Shown: positions 9,046 to 18,163 of the stretch, one piece after another
Layout of the letters: each line of letters starts with the position of its first letter
Numbering within the stretch: the stretch's first letter is position 1
NCBI GenBank assembly: GCA_033584155.1
Contig: CP138355.1
Location: 3,357,826 to 3,421,825 of the forward strand
Length of the DNA: 64,000 nt
Direction: 5' to 3'
Source: Candidatus Electrothrix scaldis
Lineage (GTDB): Bacteria; Desulfobacterota; Desulfobulbia; Desulfobulbales; Desulfobulbaceae
Position numbers and translations under genes: made by a program
Notes under the pieces: model-generated
Told to the model about the DNA's origin: nothing
Database searches by the model: none
The model's input: only the letters and a program-made list of their open reading frames with translations

Positions 9046-10365
9046 TTAGCTCAGCAACCCCCGGACGGCCAGAACATGCCGTTGCACCCCTCCACGGTGC
9101 CGATCCACTAAATCCTGCGCGGCCTTTCCCATCTGCGCTCGGTCCCTCGCATCACCACAAAGCATAGCCAGCGTTTCATACAAAGATGGCGCGGCAACCA
9201 TTTTTCCACCACCACAGGCCATAAGTTCATCGGCAATCTCCGAAAAGTCTTCCATATGCGGTCCGAACAAGACCGGAACCCCGTGCAGAGCCGGTTCTAT
9301 GGGGTTATGTCCTCCCTGCGGCACCAAACTCCCGCCTACAAAGGCTATATGCGCCTGCCCATAACATTGTGCCAGCTCACCCAAGGTGTCCAGGATCAGC
9401 ACATGTTCGCCCTCTTCTTCTCGGCTGCGCCTTCCTGCTGCCAACCCAAAGCTGCGCGCCTTTTCAACAAGCTCTTGCCCTCGCTTGATATCCCGTGGTG
9501 CAAGAACAAGAAAGGCTTGCTCGGTATGCTGTGCCAGAAGCTGGGCAAAGGCGGCAAAAAGGACCTCCTCCTCCCCAGGATGGGTTGAGCCACAGACCCA
9601 GATAAGGGACTGTGCTTTTTCCGCTGTCAGCAGATTCAGTCCACCCTTTCCTTCATCTCCCTCTCGTTTATTCCGTTTATAAGCAGGCTGCTTCATGTCG
9701 TACTTCAAATTCCCCAAGGTCAGAACCCTGGCAGGAGGAACACCGAGCTCAATCATTTTTCGGCGATCCTCAGCTGTCTGCATAGAAAGAAGATTGAAAG
9801 CGCAGAACATGGGACGGAAAAAGAACCCGAAGCGGAGATAGGTAGCAAATGATTTCTCGGAAATTCGACCATTAACCAGCATGAAGGGAATCCCCTTTTT
9901 ATGCAAGAGATCAAGCCAATTCGGCCAGAAATCTGTCTCTACTTGAATAAAGCAATCAGGTTGGAAGACCTTAATATAACGCCGGACAGCAAAACGGAGA
10001 TCAAAAGGACTGGAGAGAATGACTTGCACGTAGGAGCTGAGCAGGTTCTCAGCCGTCTTTTTGCCACTGGAGGTAGCAACAGTCAGGACAATAAACGCCT
10101 CTGGCAGCTCTGTTCGCAGCTCTTTAATAAGAGGCAAAGCCGAGGTAACCTCGCCCACCGAAAGCGCGTGGAGCCAGATAACGGGTGTTTTCTCTGCTCC
10201 GTCAGCAGGTAGAGGGATTTTTCTTTGAATCTTACCCACAGTCATCCCCAGGCGCTCCAGCGTACGCCCACGATATTTTTCACGGCTCAGGGTGATAAAT
10301 ATAAGTATCGGGAATAGGAATATCCCGAGTATAATAAGTAAAACATTGTAGACAGCAAGAATCAT
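9046..10365 (-). CDS. waaA: 3-deoxy-D-manno-octulosonic acid (Kdo) transferase
   Basis: 439 residues, normal for WaaA/KdtA. It has an N-terminal membrane anchor (about 1-25), the glycosyltransferase-N domain with the catalytic Glu motif LHALSVGEVTSALPL, the FIQVETDFWPNW motif, and a C-terminal GT-B half with WVCGSTHPGEEE and GGSLVPQGGHNPIEPA. It transfers Kdo from CMP-Kdo to lipid IVA at the inner face of the cytoplasmic membrane. It is the upstream partner of comEC, 3 bp apart; the link is probably transcriptional rather than functional. A KdnA-like aminotransferase at the far end of the window hints that the sugar could be 8-amino-Kdo in this organism. Confidence 0.95.
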   Translation of the reverse strand: MILAVYNVLLIILGIFLFPILIFITLSREKYRGRTLERLGMTVGKIQRKIPLPADGAEKTPVIWLHALSVGEVTSALPLIKELRTELPEAFIVLTVATSSGKKTAENLLSSYVQVILSSPFDLRFAVRRYIKVFQPDCFIQVETDFWPNWLDLLHKKGIPFMLVNGRISEKSFATYLRFGFFFRPMFCAFNLLSMQTAEDRRKMIELGVPPARVLTLGNLKYDMKQPAYKRNKREGDEGKGGLNLLTAEKAQSLIWVCGSTHPGEEEVLFAAFAQLLAQHTEQAFLVLAPRDIKRGQELVEKARSFGLAAGRRSREEEGEHVLILDTLGELAQCYGQAHIAFVGGSLVPQGGHNPIEPALHGVPVLFGPHMEDFSEIADELMACGGGKMVAAPSLYETLAMLCGDARDRAQMGKAAQDLVDRHRGGVQRHVLAVRGLLS

Positions 10366-10592
10366 AGGGGGTTATCAAGAGAAGATAGTAGCCTGGTTCA
10401 CCACCAAAGCGTTTAAAAAGACTGCGGCAGGCCATGAAGGATGTCATGTTGCCCGTGCAGCATAATATAGCCAGGTAATATAGTCAATTGGAGATGTTCG
10501 GCATTGCGCCTGTTTCCGTTACAAAGTACAGTGTGGTTACCTGATCTGAACAATCCTGTTTTCAGGATATACCGACAACTGAGGGACCAACC

Positions 10593-11552
10593 ATGCGAGC
10601 AGCAAACCCGATATACGACGTTGTTTTTAAGTACCTGATGGGCGATATGAGGGTCGCCCGACTGATCCTTTCCAAAATCCTCGACCAAGAAGTTGAATAC
10701 CTTAATCTCAGACCGACCGAATTCAGAAAGAAGATTGGACTCAACCTCACTGTCTTCCGGATTGATTTTTCAGCTAAGATCCGGCAGGCGGACGGAAGTC
10801 ATAAGTTGGTTCTGATAGAAATCCAAAAGGCCAAGCTTCCTACTGATATCATGCGCTTCAGAAAATACCTGGGTGGGCATTATCAAGATCAAAACAACGT
10901 ATATGAGATCAAGGGTGGGGACAAAGAAAAGGCCCTGCCCATCATCTGCATCTACTTCCTCGGCCACCCTCTGGAACATACCACAAGTCCTGTAATAAAG
11001 GTGCAACGCAGCTATATTGATGCCGTCACTCAGGAGGAACTGACAGCCAGAGAGGAATTCATAGAGAGCCTCACCCACGACAGCTACGTCATCCAGATTC
11101 CCCGGCTCAGGAAAAAACGCCGCAACGAGCTGGAAGTACTACTCAGCATCTTTGACCAGAGCCAGCAGACGCCTGACAACCGGCATTTTCTGAATCTGAA
11201 CGAAGAAGACTATCCAGAGGAATTCCGAAGAGTGATTCGTCGCCTTGTCAAGGCCGGGGCTGAACAGGATGTCTGCGAGACAATGGATCTGGAGGATGAT
11301 ATCCTTGATGAGCTGGAGTCGCTGGAACGTACCGTGTTGCAGCGGGAAAAGGCTCTGGAGGAAACAAACAAAGCTCTCGCGGAAAAAGACGAAGCTCTAG
11401 CTGAAAAGGATGAGGCCTTGGCAGAAAATGCGAAAGCCCTGGCAGAGAGGGATAGAGCCTTGGACAGAGCGGTACAAGCCCTCGTGGCTTCAGGGATGAC
11501 GGAGGAGGATGCGAAAAAGAATCTTGGGTTATCCCCTGATGACTCTGAGTAA
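10593..11552 (+). CDS. PD-(D/E)XK nuclease-family (Rpn/transposase-like) protein
   Basis: 319 residues. The N-terminal half matches the PDDEXK family often annotated as 'nuclease family transposase': NPIYDVVFKYLMGD, then the catalytic core FRIDFSAKIRQADG ... VLIEIQKAK (D and ExQxK), then DIMRFRKYLGGHY. The C-terminal part is a coiled coil of near-exact heptads (KALEETN, KALAEKD, EALAEKD, EALAENA, KALAERD, RALDRAV), encoded by a tandem 21-bp repeat, and ends MTEEDAKKNLGL. Such proteins occur in many copies in some genomes and may act as Rpn-type recombination-promoting nucleases. It lies just downstream of, and convergent with, the broken NACHT gene. Confidence 0.82.
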   Translation: MRAANPIYDVVFKYLMGDMRVARLILSKILDQEVEYLNLRPTEFRKKIGLNLTVFRIDFSAKIRQADGSHKLVLIEIQKAKLPTDIMRFRKYLGGHYQDQNNVYEIKGGDKEKALPIICIYFLGHPLEHTTSPVIKVQRSYIDAVTQEELTAREEFIESLTHDSYVIQIPRLRKKRRNELEVLLSIFDQSQQTPDNRHFLNLNEEDYPEEFRRVIRRLVKAGAEQDVCETMDLEDDILDELESLERTVLQREKALEETNKALAEKDEALAEKDEALAENAKALAERDRALDRAVQALVASGMTEEDAKKNLGLSPDDSE

Positions 11553-11770
11553 TTCGCTATCAAGTGTCAGGTTATCCGTGCCTTTCCTGGCGCAGGATTT
11601 CTTCCAGCTCAATTCGTTTTTGGAAGTATTGGCTCAGGGCTGGTTCTTCGGTGACATGGGGGTCCATTTCGATGAGTAATTTGAAGTAGTCTTCTGTTGT
11701 TAAATCAAGTCTGCCTGGATTGGCGCAGCGCAGAAACTGCATTTGTTGATCAACTTCTCCATATTTTATA

Positions 11771-11973
11771 ACTCGACTATCAAGTTTTTTCTTCTTGACT
11801 GAATTTGCTGAACTTTTTGCAAATTACCTTTTGTATTCCATTTCAATAAATTCAACAAGTTAGTTGTTGAAGCAAGATTGACAGAAATAAGTAGCTCAGA
11901 TTTATTGATTACCCCTAACGCTCTTGAATAACTAAAAATTAATAGTCAACCTTTAAAAACTTGATAGTCGAGT
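11771..11973. mobile_element. MITE-like element (203 bp) inserted near the 3' end of the NACHT gene
   Basis: The segment is bounded by perfect 19-bp terminal inverted repeats: ACTCGACTATCAAGTTTTT at 11771-11789 and its reverse complement at 11955-11973. It is flanked by a 3-bp direct repeat ATA (11768-11770 and 11974-11976). It has no coding capacity. Excising it with one ATA joins the NACHT frame (SQFESVI) to KYGEVDQQMQFLRC and 50 more residues to a stop at 11572, so this is a real insertion. Its TIRs do not match those of the IS at 13793. Confidence 0.85.
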
Positions 11974-13433
11974 ATAACCGACTCGAACTGACTTTTATTA
12001 ATCCCGTACAACTTGATGTTTTTTCGAGCAGCATACTTTCTTCCTATTTCTTGTGTTAGCCCACGCAGGACAATAAATAAGAAAAAAATCAAGACAGATG
12101 TCAACAACACTATAATAACGTTAATTAACCAAGAGCCGGAATAATCATCTAGTCTAAAATGATCAATCACCAACTTTGCGCCTAAAGTAAGTCCATAATA
12201 AACTGCTATCAATGCTAAAAGAGCAATAGCTATAGCTAGTTCAAGGATCTTCCAAAAATTACTAAAAATTTCTCCTGGTGCATCCTTGATCCTTTTTTTC
12301 TTAAAAAAACGAGTTACCATCAAAGGGTTACAAATTAATTCTGACAGATCCCCCCACATTATACGCGCGGATATAATCAAATAATTAAGAGGAACAATCG
12401 ACAGATAGCAAGAAAAGAAGTATTTCACTCTCCTCGTCCAAATAAGAATTGACAATGCCAACATAGTAGCAAACAAGAACTCAATAACTACCACAACCAG
12501 AAACCATATAGAACCCAAAAATGCGATAAGAAATAAAACTATTGGCGGTACTGCAACTATCCCAATCACAATATCAGATAGAGTCGCATCGGGAGCATAA
12601 CACCAGAGAATATAGACAGTAACTATACAGAACAAAATACCAAACCCGACTGTCGGAATAATTATCCAATGGTTAACCGGTGACCATATCACACTGCCTA
12701 CAAGAGCTAGAAGAACAGCTACCAATACTAAACGGAAACCCCATTCCCAATAGCTATAATCGCTATATACCACATAAGAAATACTACAAGCCCACTCCTG
12801 CACAACCGCACCAACAACAAACATCTGCAACAAAAACAGAACAAAGGAAATCACGCTGACCACAGCAAGCCCTTTAGACTTGATCTTTTTGGCAAGCCTC
12901 AACCGAGACCCAATTTTTCGTAAAATAGAACCATCTGCATAGGCATTAACGACCTCAATGGGCAAAGGCGATGCAGAAACACTCTCGGAAATATTTGCCG
13001 CGACTTCCAAGGCCTGATCACGCACCCAGGAAACCTTGCTCTCCATTGTCTTTTCAACAACATCCCGAGCATCCTGATCCGGCAACCGGTCAACCAGGCG
13101 AAGCATCTTAACCTGAGATGTAGGATTTCCCTCCTCCACCAGCCATTTAACACTTCGCGCAGCCTCCTGCTCCAATGCCTCAGCCTCTTCAGACGACGGA
13201 ACAGCGGCCAGCACCCGTGTGCTCAACTCAACCCGTTCAGCATCCTGCGATTCCCGCAACACCTTGGAAACCGCATCGACCTGCTCGCTCTCTTCGCTGT
13301 CGCTGCCGATCAATCGCAGACGCTCGGTTAGCACGGATAACGGAGCTGCCTGGGCATCCATCTGCGCCACATTGACCAGGGTTTCCTGCCAGCGAGGCAG
13401 GTCAAGCAGCTTGTCCCAGGCGATCTTTTTTTG

Positions 13434-13440
13434 CCCGCGA
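13434..13440 (-). other. One-base deletion / slippery A7 run causing a frameshift in the NACHT gene
   Basis: On the minus strand the sequence is GGGCAAAAAAAGATCGCC (seven A). Upstream the frame reads HYRAQEYFTARGIV; downstream the sensible frame is KIAWDKLLDLPRWQETLVNVAQMDAQ. Joining them needs one extra A, or a -1 slip on the run. Since the gene is already broken, a decay mutation is likeliest; programmed or transcriptional slippage, or a sequencing error, would look the same. Confidence 0.8.
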
Positions 13441-13792
13441 CAATTCCGCGCGCAGTAAAATATTCCTGAGCACGATAATGCTCAAATCGAATCAGACTTG
13501 AGTCCTGTACAAGTGAGCGGTGCAACACACCGCAGGCCCGACCCCCCTCAACCACTGCATCAGTGCGCTGATCGAATAACGACTGAACATCATAAAGATC
13601 AATATCCGTTCCCTGATTCCGTAGAGTAACGGACAGAGCCAGCTGCCCCCAGTCCTTGAAAAGCTGCTCTTTTGCAGGCCAAGTCGTTTCTGCGGAGGAA
13701 AATTCCTTGAGTTTGCGACCGTACTGGTAGTCGAAAAAAAAGGCCAGCAATTGGGTTTTGGTCTCAGGCCAGCATTCATTTTCCCGTAAATA

Positions 13793-15450
13793 GATTGTCC
13801 TTAAAAACTCTCAGCACACTGATTTTAAATGAAAAAGCTGTAAGAATATTGTAAAATATGCATGTTTTTGACGTTCACCCCCTCATAAGGCATGCACATG
13901 ATCAGGTACACCAGTGACAGACAGCTTACACTTGAAGGATTCAGCCTTCCGTTTGGAGGCAAACTGAACCCTGAAAACAGATGGATCAAATGGCATAAAG
14001 TTATTCCGTGGGATGAGTTCGCCATCAGGTATTACCGAACATTGGACCCGCGTCAGGGGCGACCTGCCAAAAATGCCAGATTGGTGATCGGCGCGTTAAT
14101 CATTAAACATAAGCTGACGCTCAGTGACGAAGAAACCGTACTCCAGATTCAGGAAAACCCCTATCTTCAGTATTTTGTTGGATTTTCTTCTTTTCAAGAC
14201 AAGCAACCTCTAGCTCCGAGCCTGTTTGTTGAGATTCGAAAACGGATGGGAAAGGATGTCTTTTCTGCGTTTGAAGAAGTGATTTTGGAAAAACTTGCTC
14301 TCTCAAAGAAAAGTACGACAAATGAAGATGAAAAAAAGGATAAGGGTGAGGAAGAGCCCGTTGAAAATAAGGGGAAAATGCTTGTCGATGCAACGGTTGC
14401 TGAGCAAGCGATTCGTTACCCGACTGATCTGAGTTTACTCAACGAAGCCCGTGAGATTTCCGAGCAGCTGATTGATGATCTGTACAAACAGAGTGACTAC
14501 CCCAAAAAGCCCAGGACGTATCGGAGAGTTGCTCGCAAAAATTATCTGAACCTGGCTAAGAAAAAGAAACCAGGTAAAAAAAATCTGCGGCACGGACTTC
14601 GGCAGCAACTCCAGTACGTCCGAAGAAATCTGCGATATATTGATGAGTTGCTTGATAATGTTGGATCGGCACCTTTTCCACTTCCCCATCAGCAACAACG
14701 ACAGTATTGGATCATTCAGCATGTGTATCGCCAGCAGGATGAGATGTACAAAAAACGAAAACGACGCTGCGATGACCGAATTGTTTCCATTGCCCAACCT
14801 CATGTACGACCAATAGTTCGTGGGAAAGCAGGTAAAAATGTGGAGTTCGGTGCCAAACTCAGCGTGAGCATGGTCGATGGTTTGGCTTTTGTTGATTATA
14901 TCGGTTGGGATGCCTTCAACGAAGGCACGGATTTGCAGGCGCAGGTGGAAAACTACAAACGCCGAAATGGCTACTATCCTGCAGCAGTGCTTGCTGATCA
15001 AATTTACGGAACAAGAGAAAACCGTAAATATCTCAAAGAGAAAGGCATTCGATTTGGTGGTAAACGAATGGGCAGGTCCCCTAAAGAGACAGAAGAAAAC
15101 AAAGAACGTCTTCGGGAACTGAAAGCACAACGAATTCGGGATAGTCGAGAACGGATCCCCATTGAGGGGAAATTTGGCCAAGGAAAAAACGGCTACCGAC
15201 TCAACTACATCCGGGCAAAACTTCAGAGAACCTCTGAAGCATGGATTAACTGTATCTTCCTGGTCATGAATCTGATGGTTCTGCTCAGGAAGTTGCAGGA
15301 ACAGCTTGAAAATTTATATCTTTCACGGTTTTTACTTTTACGCAGCCAGCTGAATCATATTAGCGCTCGATTTTTTGCGTTCTTTGAGCAAATGCCAAGG
15401 CAAGTCCTGCAGTATTGCCTGTATGAGAGGTTGGCTTTTTGAGGATGCTC
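13793..15450 (+). mobile_element. IS5/IS1182-like insertion sequence, 1658 bp, with 6-bp target duplication
   Basis: Imperfect terminal inverted repeats GATTGTCCTTAAAAACTC (left) and GAGCATCCTCAAAAAGCC (right, read inward) match at 12 of 18 positions. The flanking direct repeat is TAAATA (13787-13792 and 15451-15456). The element carries one transposase gene. Removing the element and one TAAATA fuses the two NACHT halves in frame as LWLLSLYLRENECWPE, which fixes both ends and the target duplication. Confidence 0.92.
13892..15442 (+). CDS. IS5/IS1182-like DDE transposase
   Basis: 516 residues. The N-terminus has the DUF772-type block (LDPRQGRPAKNARLVIGALIIKH; ENPYLQYFVGF). The DDE residues are recognisable: D in LVDATVAEQA, D in YPAAVLADQIYGTREN, and E in IPIEGKFGQGKNGYRL. 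A Lys-rich insert (about 145-165) lies between the N-terminal domain and the catalytic core. The gene is intact and fills nearly the whole element, so the IS may be active. The stop is 8 bp from the right IS end, inside the terminal repeat. Assignment to IS5 or IS1182 is by recall. Confidence 0.93.
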   Translation: MHMIRYTSDRQLTLEGFSLPFGGKLNPENRWIKWHKVIPWDEFAIRYYRTLDPRQGRPAKNARLVIGALIIKHKLTLSDEETVLQIQENPYLQYFVGFSSFQDKQPLAPSLFVEIRKRMGKDVFSAFEEVILEKLALSKKSTTNEDEKKDKGEEEPVENKGKMLVDATVAEQAIRYPTDLSLLNEAREISEQLIDDLYKQSDYPKKPRTYRRVARKNYLNLAKKKKPGKKNLRHGLRQQLQYVRRNLRYIDELLDNVGSAPFPLPHQQQRQYWIIQHVYRQQDEMYKKRKRRCDDRIVSIAQPHVRPIVRGKAGKNVEFGAKLSVSMVDGLAFVDYIGWDAFNEGTDLQAQVENYKRRNGYYPAAVLADQIYGTRENRKYLKEKGIRFGGKRMGRSPKETEENKERLRELKAQRIRDSRERIPIEGKFGQGKNGYRLNYIRAKLQRTSEAWINCIFLVMNLMVLLRKLQEQLENLYLSRFLLLRSQLNHISARFFAFFEQMPRQVLQYCLYERLAF

Positions 15451-16619
15451 TAAATACAGCGAAAGGAGCCAGAGCGTAAAAGGATTTCCTGGTTGGATGG
15501 GCAGCTTTTCGGTTGCAAGCCGTCTGCCCAGTTCTTTGATCGACAGCAGCTCACCAGAAACCTGCTGTTTTTCTCTACCGAACTGCCTGAACAGGTACTG
15601 GGTGATGTGCCGTTGGGTAAAGGGAAGAAGGACAAGACGGCTATGCAGGAAGACAGGACTGAAATCAGTAATCCGGCAGGAGAATAAGGTCTGTATCTGC
15701 CCTGTATACCGTTGCGCATACTCGCTCAAGGCTTCTGTATGCTCGGTGTACTGCTGTCGAGACATTTCGTCCAGACCATCAAAAATAACGGTCAGCCGCT
15801 GTTGTTGTGCAAGCCCGGCAAGACGAGGAGCCAGCTCAGGACCAGCTGCTTCAGCCACCAAGGCTTCAACATCGCTGATTGAAGGATGATCAACAGGCTT
15901 CCAGCGGCCCAAGGGGATAAACAGACAGAGAGTAGGAAAGACCTTGCCACTGTTTTCATCACTTAAGGCAATGGCAACCTGTTTCAGGGTGATGGTTTTT
16001 CCGGCACCGGGGTCTCCGAGGACAATCAGCGGATTTTCTGTATTGCGGAGCTTTTTGACAAGACTACGAACAGGCTTGCTTTTTTTGCTCAAGGCAGCTA
16101 TCTGGGCACTGACCGCATCACCGCCGGATGACAAGCCAGCTACTTCTTTAATAAGCTGCTGTATCGGCGTATAGAATTTTCCACTGCCAGATGTAAATTG
16201 CGGAGGGGCTGTCGGCACTTCCTTAGCTGGCGGCGGGAGAAAAGTTTGGTCGCGGAGTCCTTGAATCCAGTCAGCCTGCTGCTCCCGCAGACGCTGTTCC
16301 AGCGCGGCCCGTTCAGGTGGATCAGGGAGCAGGCCGAGCCTGACGGTCAAGAAATAATGCAGACCGGGCCAGAGCCAATCCAGTAGAAGGCGGATCAATG
16401 AATTCTTTGCCCTGAACGAAGCAAGGGATTCTTTATCGTTGCCAGACAGATCCGGGGAAATAACTTGGTGTACCGTCACATTACCGGTGCCGGTAACAAT
16501 GTTACCCTGTCCGCTCACCGGCTGTGTGACATTCTCTTGCTTGCCAATAGCCCTGTCGCCTTGACCGACGTTCTGCTCTCCACCACCACTATTGGTGAAT
16601 TGATCACTCATGGCAAGGC

Positions 16620-18143
16620 TTACTCTTGCTTATTTTCCTGTCCAGAAAAGAAATTCACCCAGGAAGAAGTCTTTTCCCGCTGCCAGTCCTTGGGCGGCAA
16701 ATGGGGAGGGGCTGCCAAATCGGCTAAGGTAGTATCATTCTCCAGGCGGTTATAGACCCGAACCCAAAAGCAGGAACGTTCTGGGTGGACCTCGCATCGC
16801 CCACGCTGACTGCCTCCGCAGGGGCCATTGACCAGACGCTTGGGGCAATGCCATTGCGGACAAAGAAAAGCAGAAGAAGGCAAGGTGCATTCGCCGCACA
16901 TTTGGCAGTCATAGACCAGGTATTTAAAACTCTTCTCAAGCCAAAAAAGGAAATTGCTTCGCCACCTCCCCTGCGCACAAAACAAACAAAAACGGGCAAA
17001 GAGCCTACCCGTAACATATTTCTCTGTAAAGAAAAAATCATGCCCTAATTTATGCATCCAGATCGTGCCAAGGGCTCTCCCCGGCGCAAGAGGTTGGGCA
17101 AATTTTTTCTCAAATTTTTCTCCTTGATGATCTCCAGAATCAGCTGCTGGTTGCTGAAAATAATACCAGGTACCCGGCACGGGAAAATCACAGTCCGCAT
17201 TGTCTGGCAGACCCTCTTTGTCCAGTTCTTCAACCCGGTCCATAACATAGGCGATGTCCTGAAACTGGAGATTCACGCCGCCTAAATGGACCCCATTATA
17301 GCCACATTTCTTTAAGCGACTTACCATCAATGCGGCCCTATCAAGACGGGCATGCTTGGCTCCGGCAGCAGCTTCTGCCTCCATCCGCCGCACCAGATCC
17401 TCGGACAGCAGTACACCCGGTATCTTTCCCGCAGCCAAGGCGCGAGCCAACGGCAAGGTGGGAATAAAGACATTGGCCAAGAGGGGGATCTTAACTCCTT
17501 GCTCTTCAAGGAAGCCCTGAAGCTCCTCAAATTTGCGGATATCAAATCCCACCTGAGTGACAACGAAGTCTGCGCCAGCTCGAATTTTATGCAGGAGCTT
17601 TGCGTACTGCCAGACCTGTTCTGCTTCAGTGGCCTTGAAAGGAGAAACCACGCAGCCCTTAAAGATACTGGGGGTGGGATACTGCTTCTTGCATTTGCCG
17701 CTCCTGTCAGGATAGCGGCCATTTTCCATATCCCTCAAAAGCTGAAGGAGTTGAATGGAGTCCAGATCATAAACAGGCCTGCCCCGTCCATAATAGCCAG
17801 GATTAGGAAAATCTCCTCCCATCACCAACAACGAACGCAGGCGCAGGCGTTGATAGAGATAGATGTGACTACCGATCTGATTGCGATTTTTGTCTTTGAG
17901 AGAAAAATGGATAAGGGGCTCAATGCCCATATTGACGAGCTCAGCACCGATAGCCACCGGTGCCAGCGCCGGATTGCCACCAGGATTGTCGGTAAGAGAA
18001 AGTGCCTTAATTCTGCCGTCTGCTTTTGCCTGACCGGCAAAATCGAGAAGCGGGTCAACATGCTCCCGATCAAAGCCCTGGCGGGGAACAAGTTCAAAGG
18101 TAAGAGTAAATTCGCCAGGGGTACTCAGGGCTGTTTGGAGCAT
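16620..18143 (-). CDS. metF: Methylene-tetrahydrofolate reductase with C-terminal Cys-rich (MTHFR_C / MetV-like) domain
   Basis: 507 residues. Residues 1 to about 310 form the MetF TIM barrel (FTLTFELVPRQGFD, ALSLTDNPGG, the LLVMGGDFPNPG block, FVVTQVGFD). The C-terminal third has a Cys cluster CQMCGECTLPSSAFLCPQ ... GPCGGSQRGRC, the MTHFR_C/MetV-type domain that in acetogens accompanies MetF. The enzyme interconverts methylene- and methyl-THF; in autotrophic or sulfate-reducing Desulfobacterota this is a methyl-branch step of the Wood-Ljungdahl pathway as well as methionine supply. The fusion suggests an electron donor other than NADH alone (inference). It lies 20 bp after the H-NOX gene and 8 bp before the NACHT gene. 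Confidence 0.92.
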   Translation of the reverse strand: MLQTALSTPGEFTLTFELVPRQGFDREHVDPLLDFAGQAKADGRIKALSLTDNPGGNPALAPVAIGAELVNMGIEPLIHFSLKDKNRNQIGSHIYLYQRLRLRSLLVMGGDFPNPGYYGRGRPVYDLDSIQLLQLLRDMENGRYPDRSGKCKKQYPTPSIFKGCVVSPFKATEAEQVWQYAKLLHKIRAGADFVVTQVGFDIRKFEELQGFLEEQGVKIPLLANVFIPTLPLARALAAGKIPGVLLSEDLVRRMEAEAAAGAKHARLDRAALMVSRLKKCGYNGVHLGGVNLQFQDIAYVMDRVEELDKEGLPDNADCDFPVPGTWYYFQQPAADSGDHQGEKFEKKFAQPLAPGRALGTIWMHKLGHDFFFTEKYVTGRLFARFCLFCAQGRWRSNFLFWLEKSFKYLVYDCQMCGECTLPSSAFLCPQWHCPKRLVNGPCGGSQRGRCEVHPERSCFWVRVYNRLENDTTLADLAAPPHLPPKDWQREKTSSWVNFFSGQENKQE

Positions 18144-18163
18144 GCCAACGAGGTCCTCTTCCT

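Larger units (their letters stand above)
11572..16611 (-). pseudogene. NACHT-type STAND NTPase gene, broken by an IS, a MITE and a frameshift
   Basis: The pieces are 16611-15451 and 13792-11977, plus the tail 11770-11572. The intact protein would be 1056 residues. It starts with a Gly/Asn/Gln-rich motif (about 5-47; NSGGGEQNVGQGD ... TGTGNVTV), a helical segment with a possible membrane helix (about 72-94), then the NACHT NTPase with Walker A GDPGAGKT (199-206) and Walker B VIFDGLDEM. After the IS come LRENECWPETKTQLL and RFEHYRAQEYFTA. The second half carries helical repeats, then several membrane helices and a soluble tail ending LRQERHG. STAND NTPases act as sensors/switches, many in phage defence. 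The ATG at 16611 lies 8 bp after the metF stop. Each half may still be translated, but no intact protein can be made. Confidence 0.88.

Noticed and set aside
14435-15181. 248-codon frame antisense to the IS transposase
   Set aside because: Lies wholly opposite an intact transposase gene and has no recognisable domains.
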